From JAFLCL01 sp039809495 (GTDB lineage: Bacteria; Myxococcota_A; Polyangia; Polyangiales; Sandaracinaceae): a DNA stretch of 64,000 nt. Under the pieces are notes generated by a model. It was not told the DNA's origin and searched no databases. It saw only the letters and a list, made by a program, of their open reading frames with translations. Positions 43,246 to 51,817 of the stretch are shown piece by piece. The position numbers and the translations under genes were made by a program. Numbering within the stretch: position 1 is the first letter of the stretch; each line of letters starts with the position of its first letter. Location of the stretch: contig JBDHVC010000004.1 of assembly GCA_039809495.1 (NCBI GenBank), forward strand, positions 83,288 through 147,287. Reading direction: 5' to 3'.

Positions 43246-45965
43246 GCGCCCTCGGGCCCAAGGAGCGCTCGTCGCGGCGCGCGCTCGCGCGTGTCGGCGC
43301 GGCGACGCTCGCCGCCGCGCTGATCGCGATCTTCGTCCGCGCGCTCTCGGACGAGGGGCGCCTCGCGGGAGACGCGCTCCGCCTGCTCGCGCCCGACGCG
43401 CTCTTTCTGCTCGCGGCGCTGCCGCTCGTCCCGCTCCTCGCCGCCGGCTCTCGCGCGGGGCTCTCGCGGCTCGGCGGGCGGCTCTCGGTCCTCCTGCGGA
43501 CCCTGCTCTTCGGCGCGCTCGTCCTCGCGCTCGCGCGCCCGAGCACGCGCGAGGACACGACGCGCACCTCGAGCGTCGTGCTCGTCGACGTCTCGCCCTC
43601 GGTCTCGGACGACGCGCTCGCGCACGCCCGCGCGCTCGTCGAGGCGCTCCTCGCGGCGCGCGGCGAAGCGACGAGCGACGCTCCGCACGTCGCGATCGCG
43701 ACGTTCGCGGGCGAGCCTCGCCGCGTCGAGACGCCGAGGGCGGGGGCCCCGCTCGCGCTCACGCGCCACGACGCCGAGCGACCGGCGACCGATCTCGGCT
43801 CGGCGCTGCGCTACGCGGAGAGCCTCTATCAGCCCGGCCGCGCGCGGCGGCTCTGGATCCTCTCGGACGGCGTCGAGACGCGCGGGCAGGCGCTGAGCGC
43901 GGTCGCGAGCCTCTGCGATCGAGGCGTCCGCGTGAGCGTCACGCCGCTCGAGGGCCCGATCGCCTCCGAGCTCGCGCTCACGGGCCTCGACTTTCCCGAG
44001 CTCATCCGCGCCGGTCAGCCCTTCGACGCCCGCGTCCACGTCCGCGCGAGCCGCGCGAGCCGCGCGCGCGTCCGGCTCTTTCGAGACGGACGCCTCGTCG
44101 GCCTCGAGGGCGTGCGCGAGGTGGATCTCAGGGCGGGCGAGGACGTCGTCAGCTTCCGCGTCACGGCGGGCGAGCGCGGCGTCACCGAGCTGCGCGCCGA
44201 GCTCGAGCCCGTGGATCCGGCGGACGACCGCTTCCCCGAGAACAACCGCTTCGTCCGCGCGGCCGAGATCGTCGGCCGCCCGCGCGTCCTCGTCCTCGCG
44301 CCGGAGCCGAACCGGATGGAGGCGTTCGTCCGCGTGCTCGAGGCGGCGGAGCTCGACGTCGACGTGCGCGCGCCGCGCGGGCTCCCGAGCGAGCGCGCCG
44401 CGCTCTCGAGCTTCGACGCGATCGTGCTCGCCGACACCCCCGCCGATCAGGTCTCCGCGTCGAGCGAGGCGAGCCTCGTCGCCTTCGCGCGCGCGGGCGG
44501 CGTGCTCTTCGTCGCCGGCGGGCCGCGCGCGTTCGGCCCCGGCGGCTGGCAGGGCTCCTCGCTCGCGCGGGTCCTCCCCGTCTCGCTCGACGGCGAGCGC
44601 CGCCGCGACAGCCCCTCGCTCGCGCTCGCGCTCGTCATCGATCGATCGGGCTCGATGGCGGGCGAGAAGATGGAGCTCGCGAAGGAGGCCGCGCGCGCGA
44701 CGGCCGAGGTGCTCTCCCCCGACGACGCCCTCGAGGTCATCGGCTTCGACACCGTCGCCGAGCGCATCGTCCCCCTGCAGAGCGCGGCCAACCGCGTCGC
44801 GATCCAGCGGGACATCGGGCGGCTCGCGCCGCGCGGCGGGACGGCGATCTTCCCGGCCCTCGACGCGGCCTACCAGGACCTCGCCGCCTCGCGCGCCGCG
44901 ACGCGTCACGTGATCCTCCTCACCGACGGGCAGACGAACGAGCCCGGCGTCGTCGAGCTCGTCCACGCGATGCGCGGGGATCGCATCACGGTGACGAGCG
45001 TGGGCGTGGGCTCCGACGTGAACCGCACGCTGCTCTCCGAGATCGCCGACGTCGGCGGCGGGCGCGCCTACTTCACGGCCGATCCCTCGAGCATCCCCCG
45101 CATCTTCCTCCGTGAGGCGAGCACCGTGGGGCAGAGCGGCGTCGTCGAGTCCCTCGTGCGCATCGAGGTCGCCTCCCGCGCGCACGCCCTGCGCGGGCTC
45201 GATCTCGCGCGCGCCCCGCTCCTGCGCGGCTACGTCGTCACGCAGGCGCGCGGCGCGCCGAGCGAGCTCTTGCTCCGGAGCGAGCTCGGCGATCCCTTGC
45301 TCGCGCGGCGGCCGCTCGACGAGGGGAGCGTCGTCGCGTGGACGAGCGACGTCGCCGGCCGCTGGTCGGCCGACCTCCTGCGCTGGCCCGCGAGCCCGCG
45401 CTTCTTCTCGCAGCTCCTGCGCGACCCGCTCCGACCGAGCGAGGGCGCCGCGCTCCCGCTCGAGGCGCGGGTCGAGGACGACGAGCTCGTGCTCAGCGCG
45501 GACGCGTTCGACGAGCGCGACGAGTTTCGCTCGAACGAGACCGTCCGCGCGCGCGTCGAGGGCCCGCTCGATCGGCGTGCGGACGAGCGCGTGTCGGTCG
45601 AGGTGGAGCTCGCCCCTATCGCCCCGGGCCGCCTCGAGGCGAGGCTCCCGCTCGATCGCTACGGCGCCTATTCCGTCGAGGCGATCCACCGCGAGGACGG
45701 CGTCGTCCTCGGCACCTCCCACGCGAGCCCCGTCTTCCCCTACCCCGCCGAGTACGCGCGGCTCGAGCCCGATCCGGCGCTGCTCCGCACGCTCGCCGAG
45801 CGCACCGGCGGGGAGGTCCTCGTGGACCACCCGGAGCGGCTCTTCGAGCACACGCGCGAGGAGCGCCTCGAGGCGGACACCGAGCGCACGCCGCTCGTCC
45901 TCCTGGCCGCGCTCGCGCTCCTCGTCCTCGACGTGCTCGCGCGGCGCACGCTGCGCGCCTCGTGA
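43242..45965 (+). CDS. Large membrane protein with two vWA domains and a GATase-like domain
   Basis: A 907-residue membrane protein. N-terminal helices (about 14-100) precede a first vWA-like domain (MIDAS DVSPS at 116-120), a beta domain and a class-I-glutamine-amidotransferase-like Rossmann region (RVLVLAPEPNRMEAFVRVLE to LFVAGGPRAFGPGGW). A second, complete vWA domain follows with MIDAS DRSGS (467-471) and the TDGQTNEPG loop. A periplasmic C-terminal region and a final helix (about 888-905) close it. The GATase-like part lacks a catalytic Cys-His pair that I can see, so it is probably structural. GTG start overlaps the preceding stop; GTG 43233 is an alternative. Confidence 0.85.
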   Translation: MSALGPKERSSRRALARVGAATLAAALIAIFVRALSDEGRLAGDALRLLAPDALFLLAALPLVPLLAAGSRAGLSRLGGRLSVLLRTLLFGALVLALARPSTREDTTRTSSVVLVDVSPSVSDDALAHARALVEALLAARGEATSDAPHVAIATFAGEPRRVETPRAGAPLALTRHDAERPATDLGSALRYAESLYQPGRARRLWILSDGVETRGQALSAVASLCDRGVRVSVTPLEGPIASELALTGLDFPELIRAGQPFDARVHVRASRASRARVRLFRDGRLVGLEGVREVDLRAGEDVVSFRVTAGERGVTELRAELEPVDPADDRFPENNRFVRAAEIVGRPRVLVLAPEPNRMEAFVRVLEAAELDVDVRAPRGLPSERAALSSFDAIVLADTPADQVSASSEASLVAFARAGGVLFVAGGPRAFGPGGWQGSSLARVLPVSLDGERRRDSPSLALALVIDRSGSMAGEKMELAKEAARATAEVLSPDDALEVIGFDTVAERIVPLQSAANRVAIQRDIGRLAPRGGTAIFPALDAAYQDLAASRAATRHVILLTDGQTNEPGVVELVHAMRGDRITVTSVGVGSDVNRTLLSEIADVGGGRAYFTADPSSIPRIFLREASTVGQSGVVESLVRIEVASRAHALRGLDLARAPLLRGYVVTQARGAPSELLLRSELGDPLLARRPLDEGSVVAWTSDVAGRWSADLLRWPASPRFFSQLLRDPLRPSEGAALPLEARVEDDELVLSADAFDERDEFRSNETVRARVEGPLDRRADERVSVEVELAPIAPGRLEARLPLDRYGAYSVEAIHREDGVVLGTSHASPVFPYPAEYARLEPDPALLRTLAERTGGEVLVDHPERLFEHTREERLEADTERTPLVLLAALALLVLDVLARRTLRAS

Positions 45966-46005
45966 GCGGGTTGGACGCCGCCCCGCGCCTCGCTACCCTC
46001 GCCCC

Positions 46006-46674
46006 ATGGCCCACGGCGCTCGCCCGCTCCCTCTCATCGTCCTCGTTCTCGCCCTCTCCACGCTCCTCGCGCTCGCGCCAAGCTCCGCCGCCCGCGCGGA
46101 CGGCGGAGGCGGCTCCACGCTCGAGGCCTACGGAGCCTTCGGCTTCGGCGGCGACGGCAGCTACCGCGTCGACGACCCGTTCGTCGGTACCGTCCGGACG
46201 ACCTTCGACCTCGAGCCGAGCGCCGGCTTCGGCCTCCGCTACGTCGCCGGGCTCAGCCCCTACTTCGGGATCGGCGCGCTCTTCGAGGCGCTCACGATGG
46301 AGCCCGACGAGCGCGACGCCAAGCGGAGGTGGGTGATCGACTTCTCCCTGCGCCCCGAGGTGCGCTACGCGTTCCGCGTCGGCGAGTTCACGCTCGAGCC
46401 CTACCTCGCGGTCCCGATCGGCTTCACGGCGGCGATGCTGGACGACTACGACGACGCGCGCTCGCCGCACGGCGACGAGGCGTGGCCGGGCCTCAACCTC
46501 GGGGTGATGGCCGGCGCGCGCTTCATCACCGAGGTGGGCCTCGGCGGCTTCCTCGAGCTCGGCTGGCGGCACCACCAGGCGTGGTCGCACTACGCGCGCT
46601 TCAACAAGGACTACGAGACGAACGCGACCGCCAACCAGTTCGCGCTCCACGTCGGCGGGCTCTACCGCTTCTGA
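46006..46674 (+). CDS. Predicted outer-membrane beta-barrel protein
   Basis: A 222-residue protein with a signal peptide (cleavage near SAARA, about residue 31) and alternating hydrophobic strands with Gly and aromatic residues (LEAYGAFGFGG, FGLRYVAGLSPYFGIGALFEA, EVRYAFRVGEFTLEPYLAVPIGF, GGFLELGWRHHQAW) ending FALHVGGLYRF. A C-terminal Phe is typical of barrels handled by BamA. About eight strands can be seen. It lies 40 bases after the last vWA gene, so it may belong to that operon as the outer-membrane partner. No enzyme motif. Confidence 0.75.
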   Translation: MAHGARPLPLIVLVLALSTLLALAPSSAARADGGGGSTLEAYGAFGFGGDGSYRVDDPFVGTVRTTFDLEPSAGFGLRYVAGLSPYFGIGALFEALTMEPDERDAKRRWVIDFSLRPEVRYAFRVGEFTLEPYLAVPIGFTAAMLDDYDDARSPHGDEAWPGLNLGVMAGARFITEVGLGGFLELGWRHHQAWSHYARFNKDYETNATANQFALHVGGLYRF

Positions 46675-46765
46675 AGCTCCGAAGGAGGGAGCTCCGAGCC
46701 CGGCTCACGCGCTCGGCCCGCGGAGGGGCGCTCCTTCGCGCTCACGCTGGTATCCTCCCGCGCCC

Positions 46766-49048
46766 ATGCGACGCTCTCGGCTCCTCGCCCTCTCGGCGCT
46801 CCTCGTCGGCACGACGGCCTGCGGAGGCGCGCGGGCGATCGGCTCAACCCACGCGGTGCCCATGCACGACTCCCCCTCGATCGTCGACCCGAGCTTCCTC
46901 GAGCAGTACGCCGTGACCAACCGCTTCAACCAAGGGCACCCGGGCCACTTCGTCGTGGCCCCCGACGCGAGCACCGTGCTCTTTCTGCGGAGCGGTGCGC
47001 GCTCCTTCGTCAACGACCTCTACGCGCTCGACGTCGCCTCGGGCGAAGAGCGCGTGCTCCTCACGGCCGAGCAGGTCCTCGGCGGCGCGGAGGAGTCGCT
47101 GAGCGAGGAGGAGCGCGCGCGCCGCGAGCGCATGCGCCTCACGACCCGCGGGATCGTGAGCTTCGAGCTCTCCCCCGACGGCGCGAGCATCCTCGTTCCG
47201 CTCTCGGGTCGCCTCTTCCTCGTCGAGCGCGCGCACGCGGGCGAGCGCGGCTCGGTGCGCGAGCTCGGCACGATGAGCGGCTACCCGATCGATCCGCGCT
47301 TCTCCCCCGACGGCGCGAGGATCGCCGTCGTCCGCGACGGGAGCCTCCACGTCATCGACGTCGCCTCGGGCGAGGAGCGGGTCGTCGCCGAGCGCCGAGG
47401 CCCACGGTTCGAGCGCGGCGTGGCGGAATTCGTCGCCCAGGAGGAGATGGGGCGCTTCGAGGGCTACTGGTGGTCGCCCGACTCGAGCCAGCTCCTCGTC
47501 GCCGAGGTCGACGACTCGCGCGTCGAGACGATGCACATCCTCGATCCGATGCACCCCGAGGCGAGCCCCGAGGCGCGCCCCTACCCGCGCCCCGGGCACC
47601 CGAACGCCGTCGTCCGCCTCGGCCTCGTCTCGCTCTCGGGCCCACGCACCGAGGAGCGCTGGCTCGAGTGGGATCGCGAGCGCTTCCCCTACCTCGCGAC
47701 GGTGCGCTGGCCCGCGCGCGGCCCCGTCCTCTTGGTCCAGGATCGGGCCCAGCAGGAGGAGCGCCTGCTCGCCTTCGATCCCGTGACCCTCGCCTCCCGC
47801 GAGCTGCTCGTCGAGCGCGACGACGCCTGGCTGAACCTCGACCAGGACGTCCCGCGCTTCCTCTGGGCGAGCGAGCGCTTCCTCTGGGTGAGCGAGCGCG
47901 AGGGCGAGCCGCGCCTCGAGCTGCGTCGCGGAGACGGCTCGCTCGAGCGCGCCCTGACGCCGCCCGGCTTCGGCTACGAGGCCCTGCTCGCGCTCGACGA
48001 CGCGCACGATCGGGTCTTCGTCCGCGCGAGCGCCGATCCGACCGAGTCCCACGTCTTCGAGGTCCCGCTCGGCGGCGGCGAGCCGCGGCGGCTCACGGCG
48101 GAGGGCGCCGTGCACGAGGCGGTGTTCGCGCGGGACGCCTCCCTCTTCGTCCACGTCACGCGCTCGCCGGGCGAGGCGCGCCGCGTGACCCTCGAGCGCG
48201 TGAGCGGCGAGACGATCGCGTCGATCCGATCCGTCGCCGAGGCGCCGCCCTTCGCGCCGAACGTCCGCTTCGAGGTGGTCGGCGAGCGCGGGTTCCACGC
48301 GGCGATCGTGCGACCGCGGGACTTCGACGCGAGCCGCCGCTACCCGGTCCTGCTCTACGTCTACGGCGGCCCGCACCACCTCCAGGTGATGGTCGACCGC
48401 GATCGCTGGCTGCTCCCGCAGTACTTCGCGGATCACGGCTTCGTGGTCGTCTCCTTCGACGGACGCGGCACGCCGGGGCGCGGCCGCGCGTGGGAGCGCG
48501 CGATCCGAGGCGACTTCATCGGCGTCGCGCTCGAGGATCAGATCGCCGCGCTCCGCGCCACGGCGGCGCTCCACCCCGAGCTCGATCTCGCGCGCGTCGG
48601 CGTCTACGGCTGGTCGTTCGGCGGCTACTTCAGCGCGATGGCGGTGATCCAGCGGCCCGACGTGTTCGCGGCCGGCGTCGCGGGCGCGCCCGTCACCGAG
48701 TGGCGCGACTACGACACGCACTACACCGAGCGCTACCTCGGGCTCCCCGAGGCCGAGGGCGAGGATGGCCCCTACCACCGCTCGAGCGCCCTCACCTACG
48801 CCGCGCTCGAGCCCGGAGATCACGCCGCGAGCCCGCTCCTCATCGTCCACGGCACCGCGGACGACAACGTCTACTTCAGCCACGCGATCAAGCTCTCGGA
48901 TGCCCTCTTCCGAGCCGGCCGTCCCTTCGATCTCCTCCCGCTCGCGGGCTTCACGCACATGGTCCCCGAGCCGAACGCCGCGCGGCGGCTGCAGGACCGC
49001 ATCATCGGCTTCTTCACCCACCACCTCGGCGCGCCAGCCTCGCGCTGA
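46766..49048 (+). CDS. DPP-IV-like prolyl oligopeptidase family S9 peptidase
   Basis: A 760-residue exported serine peptidase. N-terminal signal ending GTTAC suggests a lipoprotein (Cys19), but the lipobox is weak. Beta-propeller (about 60-490) followed by an alpha/beta-hydrolase with the triad Ser617 (GWSFGGY), Asp699 or Asp700 (HGTADDN) and His731 (GFTHMVPEP). The pair of Glu residues in EFVAQEEMGRFEGYWWSPD is the dipeptide-anchoring motif of dipeptidyl peptidase IV, so it should cut X-Pro or X-Ala dipeptides. The right end abuts the foreign region: remnants of a methylase start within a few bases of its stop. Confidence 0.92.
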   Translation: MRRSRLLALSALLVGTTACGGARAIGSTHAVPMHDSPSIVDPSFLEQYAVTNRFNQGHPGHFVVAPDASTVLFLRSGARSFVNDLYALDVASGEERVLLTAEQVLGGAEESLSEEERARRERMRLTTRGIVSFELSPDGASILVPLSGRLFLVERAHAGERGSVRELGTMSGYPIDPRFSPDGARIAVVRDGSLHVIDVASGEERVVAERRGPRFERGVAEFVAQEEMGRFEGYWWSPDSSQLLVAEVDDSRVETMHILDPMHPEASPEARPYPRPGHPNAVVRLGLVSLSGPRTEERWLEWDRERFPYLATVRWPARGPVLLVQDRAQQEERLLAFDPVTLASRELLVERDDAWLNLDQDVPRFLWASERFLWVSEREGEPRLELRRGDGSLERALTPPGFGYEALLALDDAHDRVFVRASADPTESHVFEVPLGGGEPRRLTAEGAVHEAVFARDASLFVHVTRSPGEARRVTLERVSGETIASIRSVAEAPPFAPNVRFEVVGERGFHAAIVRPRDFDASRRYPVLLYVYGGPHHLQVMVDRDRWLLPQYFADHGFVVVSFDGRGTPGRGRAWERAIRGDFIGVALEDQIAALRATAALHPELDLARVGVYGWSFGGYFSAMAVIQRPDVFAAGVAGAPVTEWRDYDTHYTERYLGLPEAEGEDGPYHRSSALTYAALEPGDHAASPLLIVHGTADDNVYFSHAIKLSDALFRAGRPFDLLPLAGFTHMVPEPNAARRLQDRIIGFFTHHLGAPASR

Positions 49049-49175
49049 CCGTCCACCACCACAGGCGCAGCGTGCTCGGCTGGCCGTGGCGGATGCTCTT
49101 CTCGCGCGCGCTGGCGGCGTTGACCGCGTCCAGCAGCAGCGGGACTTCGATCACTTTCTTGCGGGCGAGGGTCAC
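49014..49175 (-). pseudogene. Truncated DUF1156 DNA methylase remnant
   Basis: Only the first 40 or so codons survive. Minus-strand translation from GTG 49175 begins MTLARKKVIEVPLLL and continues [20 protein letters not shown] then LRLWW. This matches the characteristic N-terminus of DUF1156 proteins ([37 protein letters not shown]). After about 49056 the reading runs into the antisense of the peptidase gene and stops at 49014. The GTG overlaps the stop of the DUF4276 gene (GTGA), so it was the next operon member. The rest of the gene, and presumably more of the system, is deleted. Confidence 0.82.
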
Positions 49176-49765
49176 GTCGAGGCAGCGGCGATCGCCGCGA
49201 GCTTGCGGTACAGGCGATCGAACGACGCTACCCCACGCGCCGACTGCAGGTCGAACGCTCGGGTGAACGGCAGCTGGTCGGCGATCGGGTCGTAGGGATG
49301 GGGCATCAGCCGCCCGAGCCAGCCCTTGGCGTCGCGCGTGGCTTCGGGATCGGAGGGGGGCTCGGCATCGGGCGACAGGCCCTGCACACCTCGGAGCGAG
49401 CGCGCTGCGGCGACGAACCAGGTCTCGTATTCGCGCCGCGCGAGCGCGACGATGATCGGCACGTCGTCGGCGACCCTACGCGCGCGACGCAGCAGATCCG
49501 GTCCGAGCCTGGCCGGGCAGTCGTCCTCGCAGTCGAGCATCACCAGGACATGACCCGCGGGGTGCTGCCGGGCCTTCGCGGCTGCCATCGCCAGATAGCG
49601 ACCGAAGTAGTCGTCGTCTTTGAGGAACGAGCCCGACTTCACGCGGATCGGCGGGTTGACGGTGATGCTCTTGCCCGCAGCCGACGCGGCGACGATGCGC
49701 CGCAGCAGCGTGGGCACGGCCTGCACCTCGCCCTGGCCTTCGACGATCGGCGCGATGAAGATCAT
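49172..49765 (-). CDS. DUF4276-type TOPRIM-like protein
   Basis: A 197-residue soluble protein resembling the DUF4276 family. The start IAPIVEGQGEVQAVPTLLRR (Glu9, Glu13) and the acidic strand HVLVMLDCEDDCPA (Asp78, Glu80, Asp81, Asp82) give the pattern of a TOPRIM catalytic fold, and a later conserved-looking segment REYETWFVAA follows. TOPRIM proteins beside AAA ATPases often act as nucleases in phage defence (OLD, Gabija, PARIS); here nuclease activity is only inferred. The ATG overlaps the ATPase stop (ATGA), and its stop overlaps the start of the DUF1156 remnant. Codon use is foreign to the window. Confidence 0.8.
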   Translation of the reverse strand: MIFIAPIVEGQGEVQAVPTLLRRIVAASAAGKSITVNPPIRVKSGSFLKDDDYFGRYLAMAAAKARQHPAGHVLVMLDCEDDCPARLGPDLLRRARRVADDVPIIVALARREYETWFVAAARSLRGVQGLSPDAEPPSDPEATRDAKGWLGRLMPHPYDPIADQLPFTRAFDLQSARGVASFDRLYRKLAAIAAAST

Positions 49766-50991
49766 GCGCCGGTGCCGTGGATCTCGAAGAGGCGGAGCTG
49801 CCTCTCGCTGCGCACGTCGGCCACTGCGTCGGGGTCAGGAGCAAGCTGGTTCTGCCGCAGCAACTCTCCCGGAGTGAACAGCTTGTCGCGCAGCATCTCG
49901 CGACTGGCGGCGTCGATGCGGCCGATGCGGGTGAGCCCGTTCTCGGCTTCAACGGCGTAGATCGAGTCGCTGTCGATGTCTGGGTTGTCGAGCAGGTCGG
50001 GGCTGTGGCTGGTGACGACGATCTGTGTGCTGCGCGAGGCCTCGCGCAGCGCGGCGAGCAGCACCGAGGCAGCGGCGGGGTGCAGCGCCGTCTCGGGTTC
50101 TTCGAGCCCGATCAGCGAGGGCGCTGCCGAGCCCGCCGCGCCGCCTCGGTGCTGGTGGATCGCGAGCAGGATGCCGAGCGCGCGCAGCGTGCCGTCGGAC
50201 ATCGACGCAGCGACGAAATGCCAGGGGTGCGGCTGGCCCATCACCGACTGGCGGAACTCGATCGTCTCCTGCTTGCCGATCACCTTGGGCTGCACCGACT
50301 GCACGCCGGGAACCACCCGAGCGAGGAAGGCGTCGATGCGCTGGCGCGCGTCGGTATCGAGGTTGCCCAGCACGCTCGCCGCGTTGGAACCGTCGGGGCG
50401 CAACAGGTCGCCGGGATCGGGGCGCTGCATCTCGCCGATGCGCTCGGGGTTGGGGTTGTAGACCTCGATCGCGCTCAGGGCGTCGTACACCGGCCTGAAG
50501 GCGGGCATGCCGGCGGCCGCGACCAGCGCGAGCCGGTCGGGAAGGACCACGGGCAGGCGTTCGTGCGACGCGTGAACCACGACACCAGCCTTGATGTGAT
50601 AGCTCGCCTCGGGCGCACCGAGCTCGCCGGGCAGCACGCGGCACTCCTCGTTCTGCACCTCGTAGCCGCCGTTGGGCTTGGCCCCGACGCGAAAGCTGTA
50701 GTGGCCGGCTGAGCCGTCGCTGAGCGCGAAATCCAGGCGCAGCGCGAAGTGGTTGGGGTGGCCGCCCGAGCGACGGCGCACTTCCTTGATCGTGCCGCGG
50801 TCGCGCAGCGCATGGTCCAGCGACGTGCGCAGCGAATCGGAGACGAAGCGCATGCCGTCGAGGAAATTGCTCTTGCCTGCGCCGTTGGCGCCGACGAGAA
50901 AGGTCAGCGGCGCCAGCGTCACGTCGCAGGCGGCGATGCTCTTGTAGTTGCGCAGCACGACGCGCCGGATCACGACGGGGCGTTCGTTCAT
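49762..50991 (-). CDS. OLD-like AAA/SMC-type ATPase
   Basis: A 409-residue ABC/SMC-type ATPase of the AAA_21/OLD kind. Walker A GANGAGKS (34-41) after a LRNYKSIAACDVTLAPLTFLV strand, signature-like SDGTLR (265-270), Walker B LIGLEEPE (293-300) and H-loop SHSPDLLD (328-335). No nuclease domain is attached; the next gene supplies the TOPRIM-like part. In OLD-type systems the ATPase senses DNA or phage products and controls the nuclease. It starts one base after the stop of the frameshifted helicase tail and overlaps its downstream partner, so three genes were once one operon. Reading frame intact. Confidence 0.9.
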   Translation of the reverse strand: MNERPVVIRRVVLRNYKSIAACDVTLAPLTFLVGANGAGKSNFLDGMRFVSDSLRTSLDHALRDRGTIKEVRRRSGGHPNHFALRLDFALSDGSAGHYSFRVGAKPNGGYEVQNEECRVLPGELGAPEASYHIKAGVVVHASHERLPVVLPDRLALVAAAGMPAFRPVYDALSAIEVYNPNPERIGEMQRPDPGDLLRPDGSNAASVLGNLDTDARQRIDAFLARVVPGVQSVQPKVIGKQETIEFRQSVMGQPHPWHFVAASMSDGTLRALGILLAIHQHRGGAAGSAAPSLIGLEEPETALHPAAASVLLAALREASRSTQIVVTSHSPDLLDNPDIDSDSIYAVEAENGLTRIGRIDAASREMLRDKLFTPGELLRQNQLAPDPDAVADVRSERQLRLFEIHGTGA

Positions 50992-50992
50992 A

Positions 50993-51640
50993 TCAGCTCG
51001 GTACCGAGGCGCGGCCGATCAGTTCGGCCAGATGATAGCTGACGCTGCACGCTCCGAAGTCCGGCTCGCGGTGAAAGGTCCGGCGCAGGTAGTGCTCTCG
51101 GTGGTCGTCTTCGCCGAGGAAGCTCGACCCGTGCCAGGATGATCTGCCCGGACTGGTTCCGCGAGGACGGAACCTCGTTCCTCGTCACCATCACGGTGTC
51201 GGCCCCGGCGAGGCAGCCCTTGACCTCGATGAAGCGCAGCTGGCCGGTGCGCGGATCGTCGCTCTCGATGCCGTAGCCCAGCTTCTCGAAATTGCGGTCA
51301 ACCGGCTCGAAACCACGTTCGTGCTCGATCGCCACGACGACGACGCGAGCCCCGCGGTCGAGACCTGGCTGTCGCCCGACACGCTCGGCATCGCCATGCG
51401 GCCGGCGATCGCCGCCGCCAGGCCGAGCGGCACCACCACGCCGCCGCTCAGCACCGGCGGCGGCCCGGCGGTGATGTGCGCTTGCAGCCCGATCCGCTGC
51501 AGGCGCTGTTTCAGCCGGGCCCGCGGTTCATCGGCACGGCGGCGCGCTTCCTGCGATTTCAGCCGCGCTTTTCCGCGTCCGACGGCCTCCTGCTGCCGGA
51601 GCTGCTGCCGTGGTCTGTGCGTTTCGGTGCTCATGAAGCA
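50993..51640 (-). pseudogene. Helicase C-terminus with DUF3883 domain, frameshifted remnant
   Basis: Minus-strand pieces in different frames assemble into the tail of a SNF2-type helicase with DUF3883 (NOV C-terminal-like) domain. A charged helix and VLSGGVVVPLGLAAAIAG (about 51580-51400) come first. A frame shift then gives VAIEHERGFEPVDRNFEKLG, YGIESDDPRTGQLRFIEVKG and ADTVMVTRNEV, and another near 51112 gives FLGEDDHREHYLRRTFHREP then DFGACSVSYHLAELIGRASV, ending at TGA 50993-50995. The helicase core is absent. A short segment after TRNE may also be missing. The stop is one base from the ATPase start. Confidence 0.8.
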
Positions 51641-51817
51641 CGAGTTCGAGGGTCTCGGAGGTACCGCTGAAGGTCAAGCGGCGATCATGATCGTGAATGG
51701 AGGGGCGTCGCGTGACCCTGACGCGGTCGGACGAAAGAGGGCCAGGCTCAGGTCGCGCTCGCCAGCGTGCTCGTGCTCGAGCGCGATCGGCGCCGGGAGG
51801 TCAGCTATCCTCTCCCT

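Larger units (their letters stand above)
49053..51660. other. Foreign, partly decayed defence-type island
   Basis: Between the peptidase and sirtuin genes, codon use changes: CTG rather than CTC for Leu, many CAG and GTG codons, and fewer CTCGAG and CGCGCTC runs than either flank. All reading frames point the same way (minus). Two intact genes lie between two broken ones, as if one operon had been cut at both ends. No integrase, transposase, tRNA or flanking direct repeat was recognised; the left edge lies within a few bases of the peptidase stop, the right edge is between about 51640 and 51800. Confidence 0.75.
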
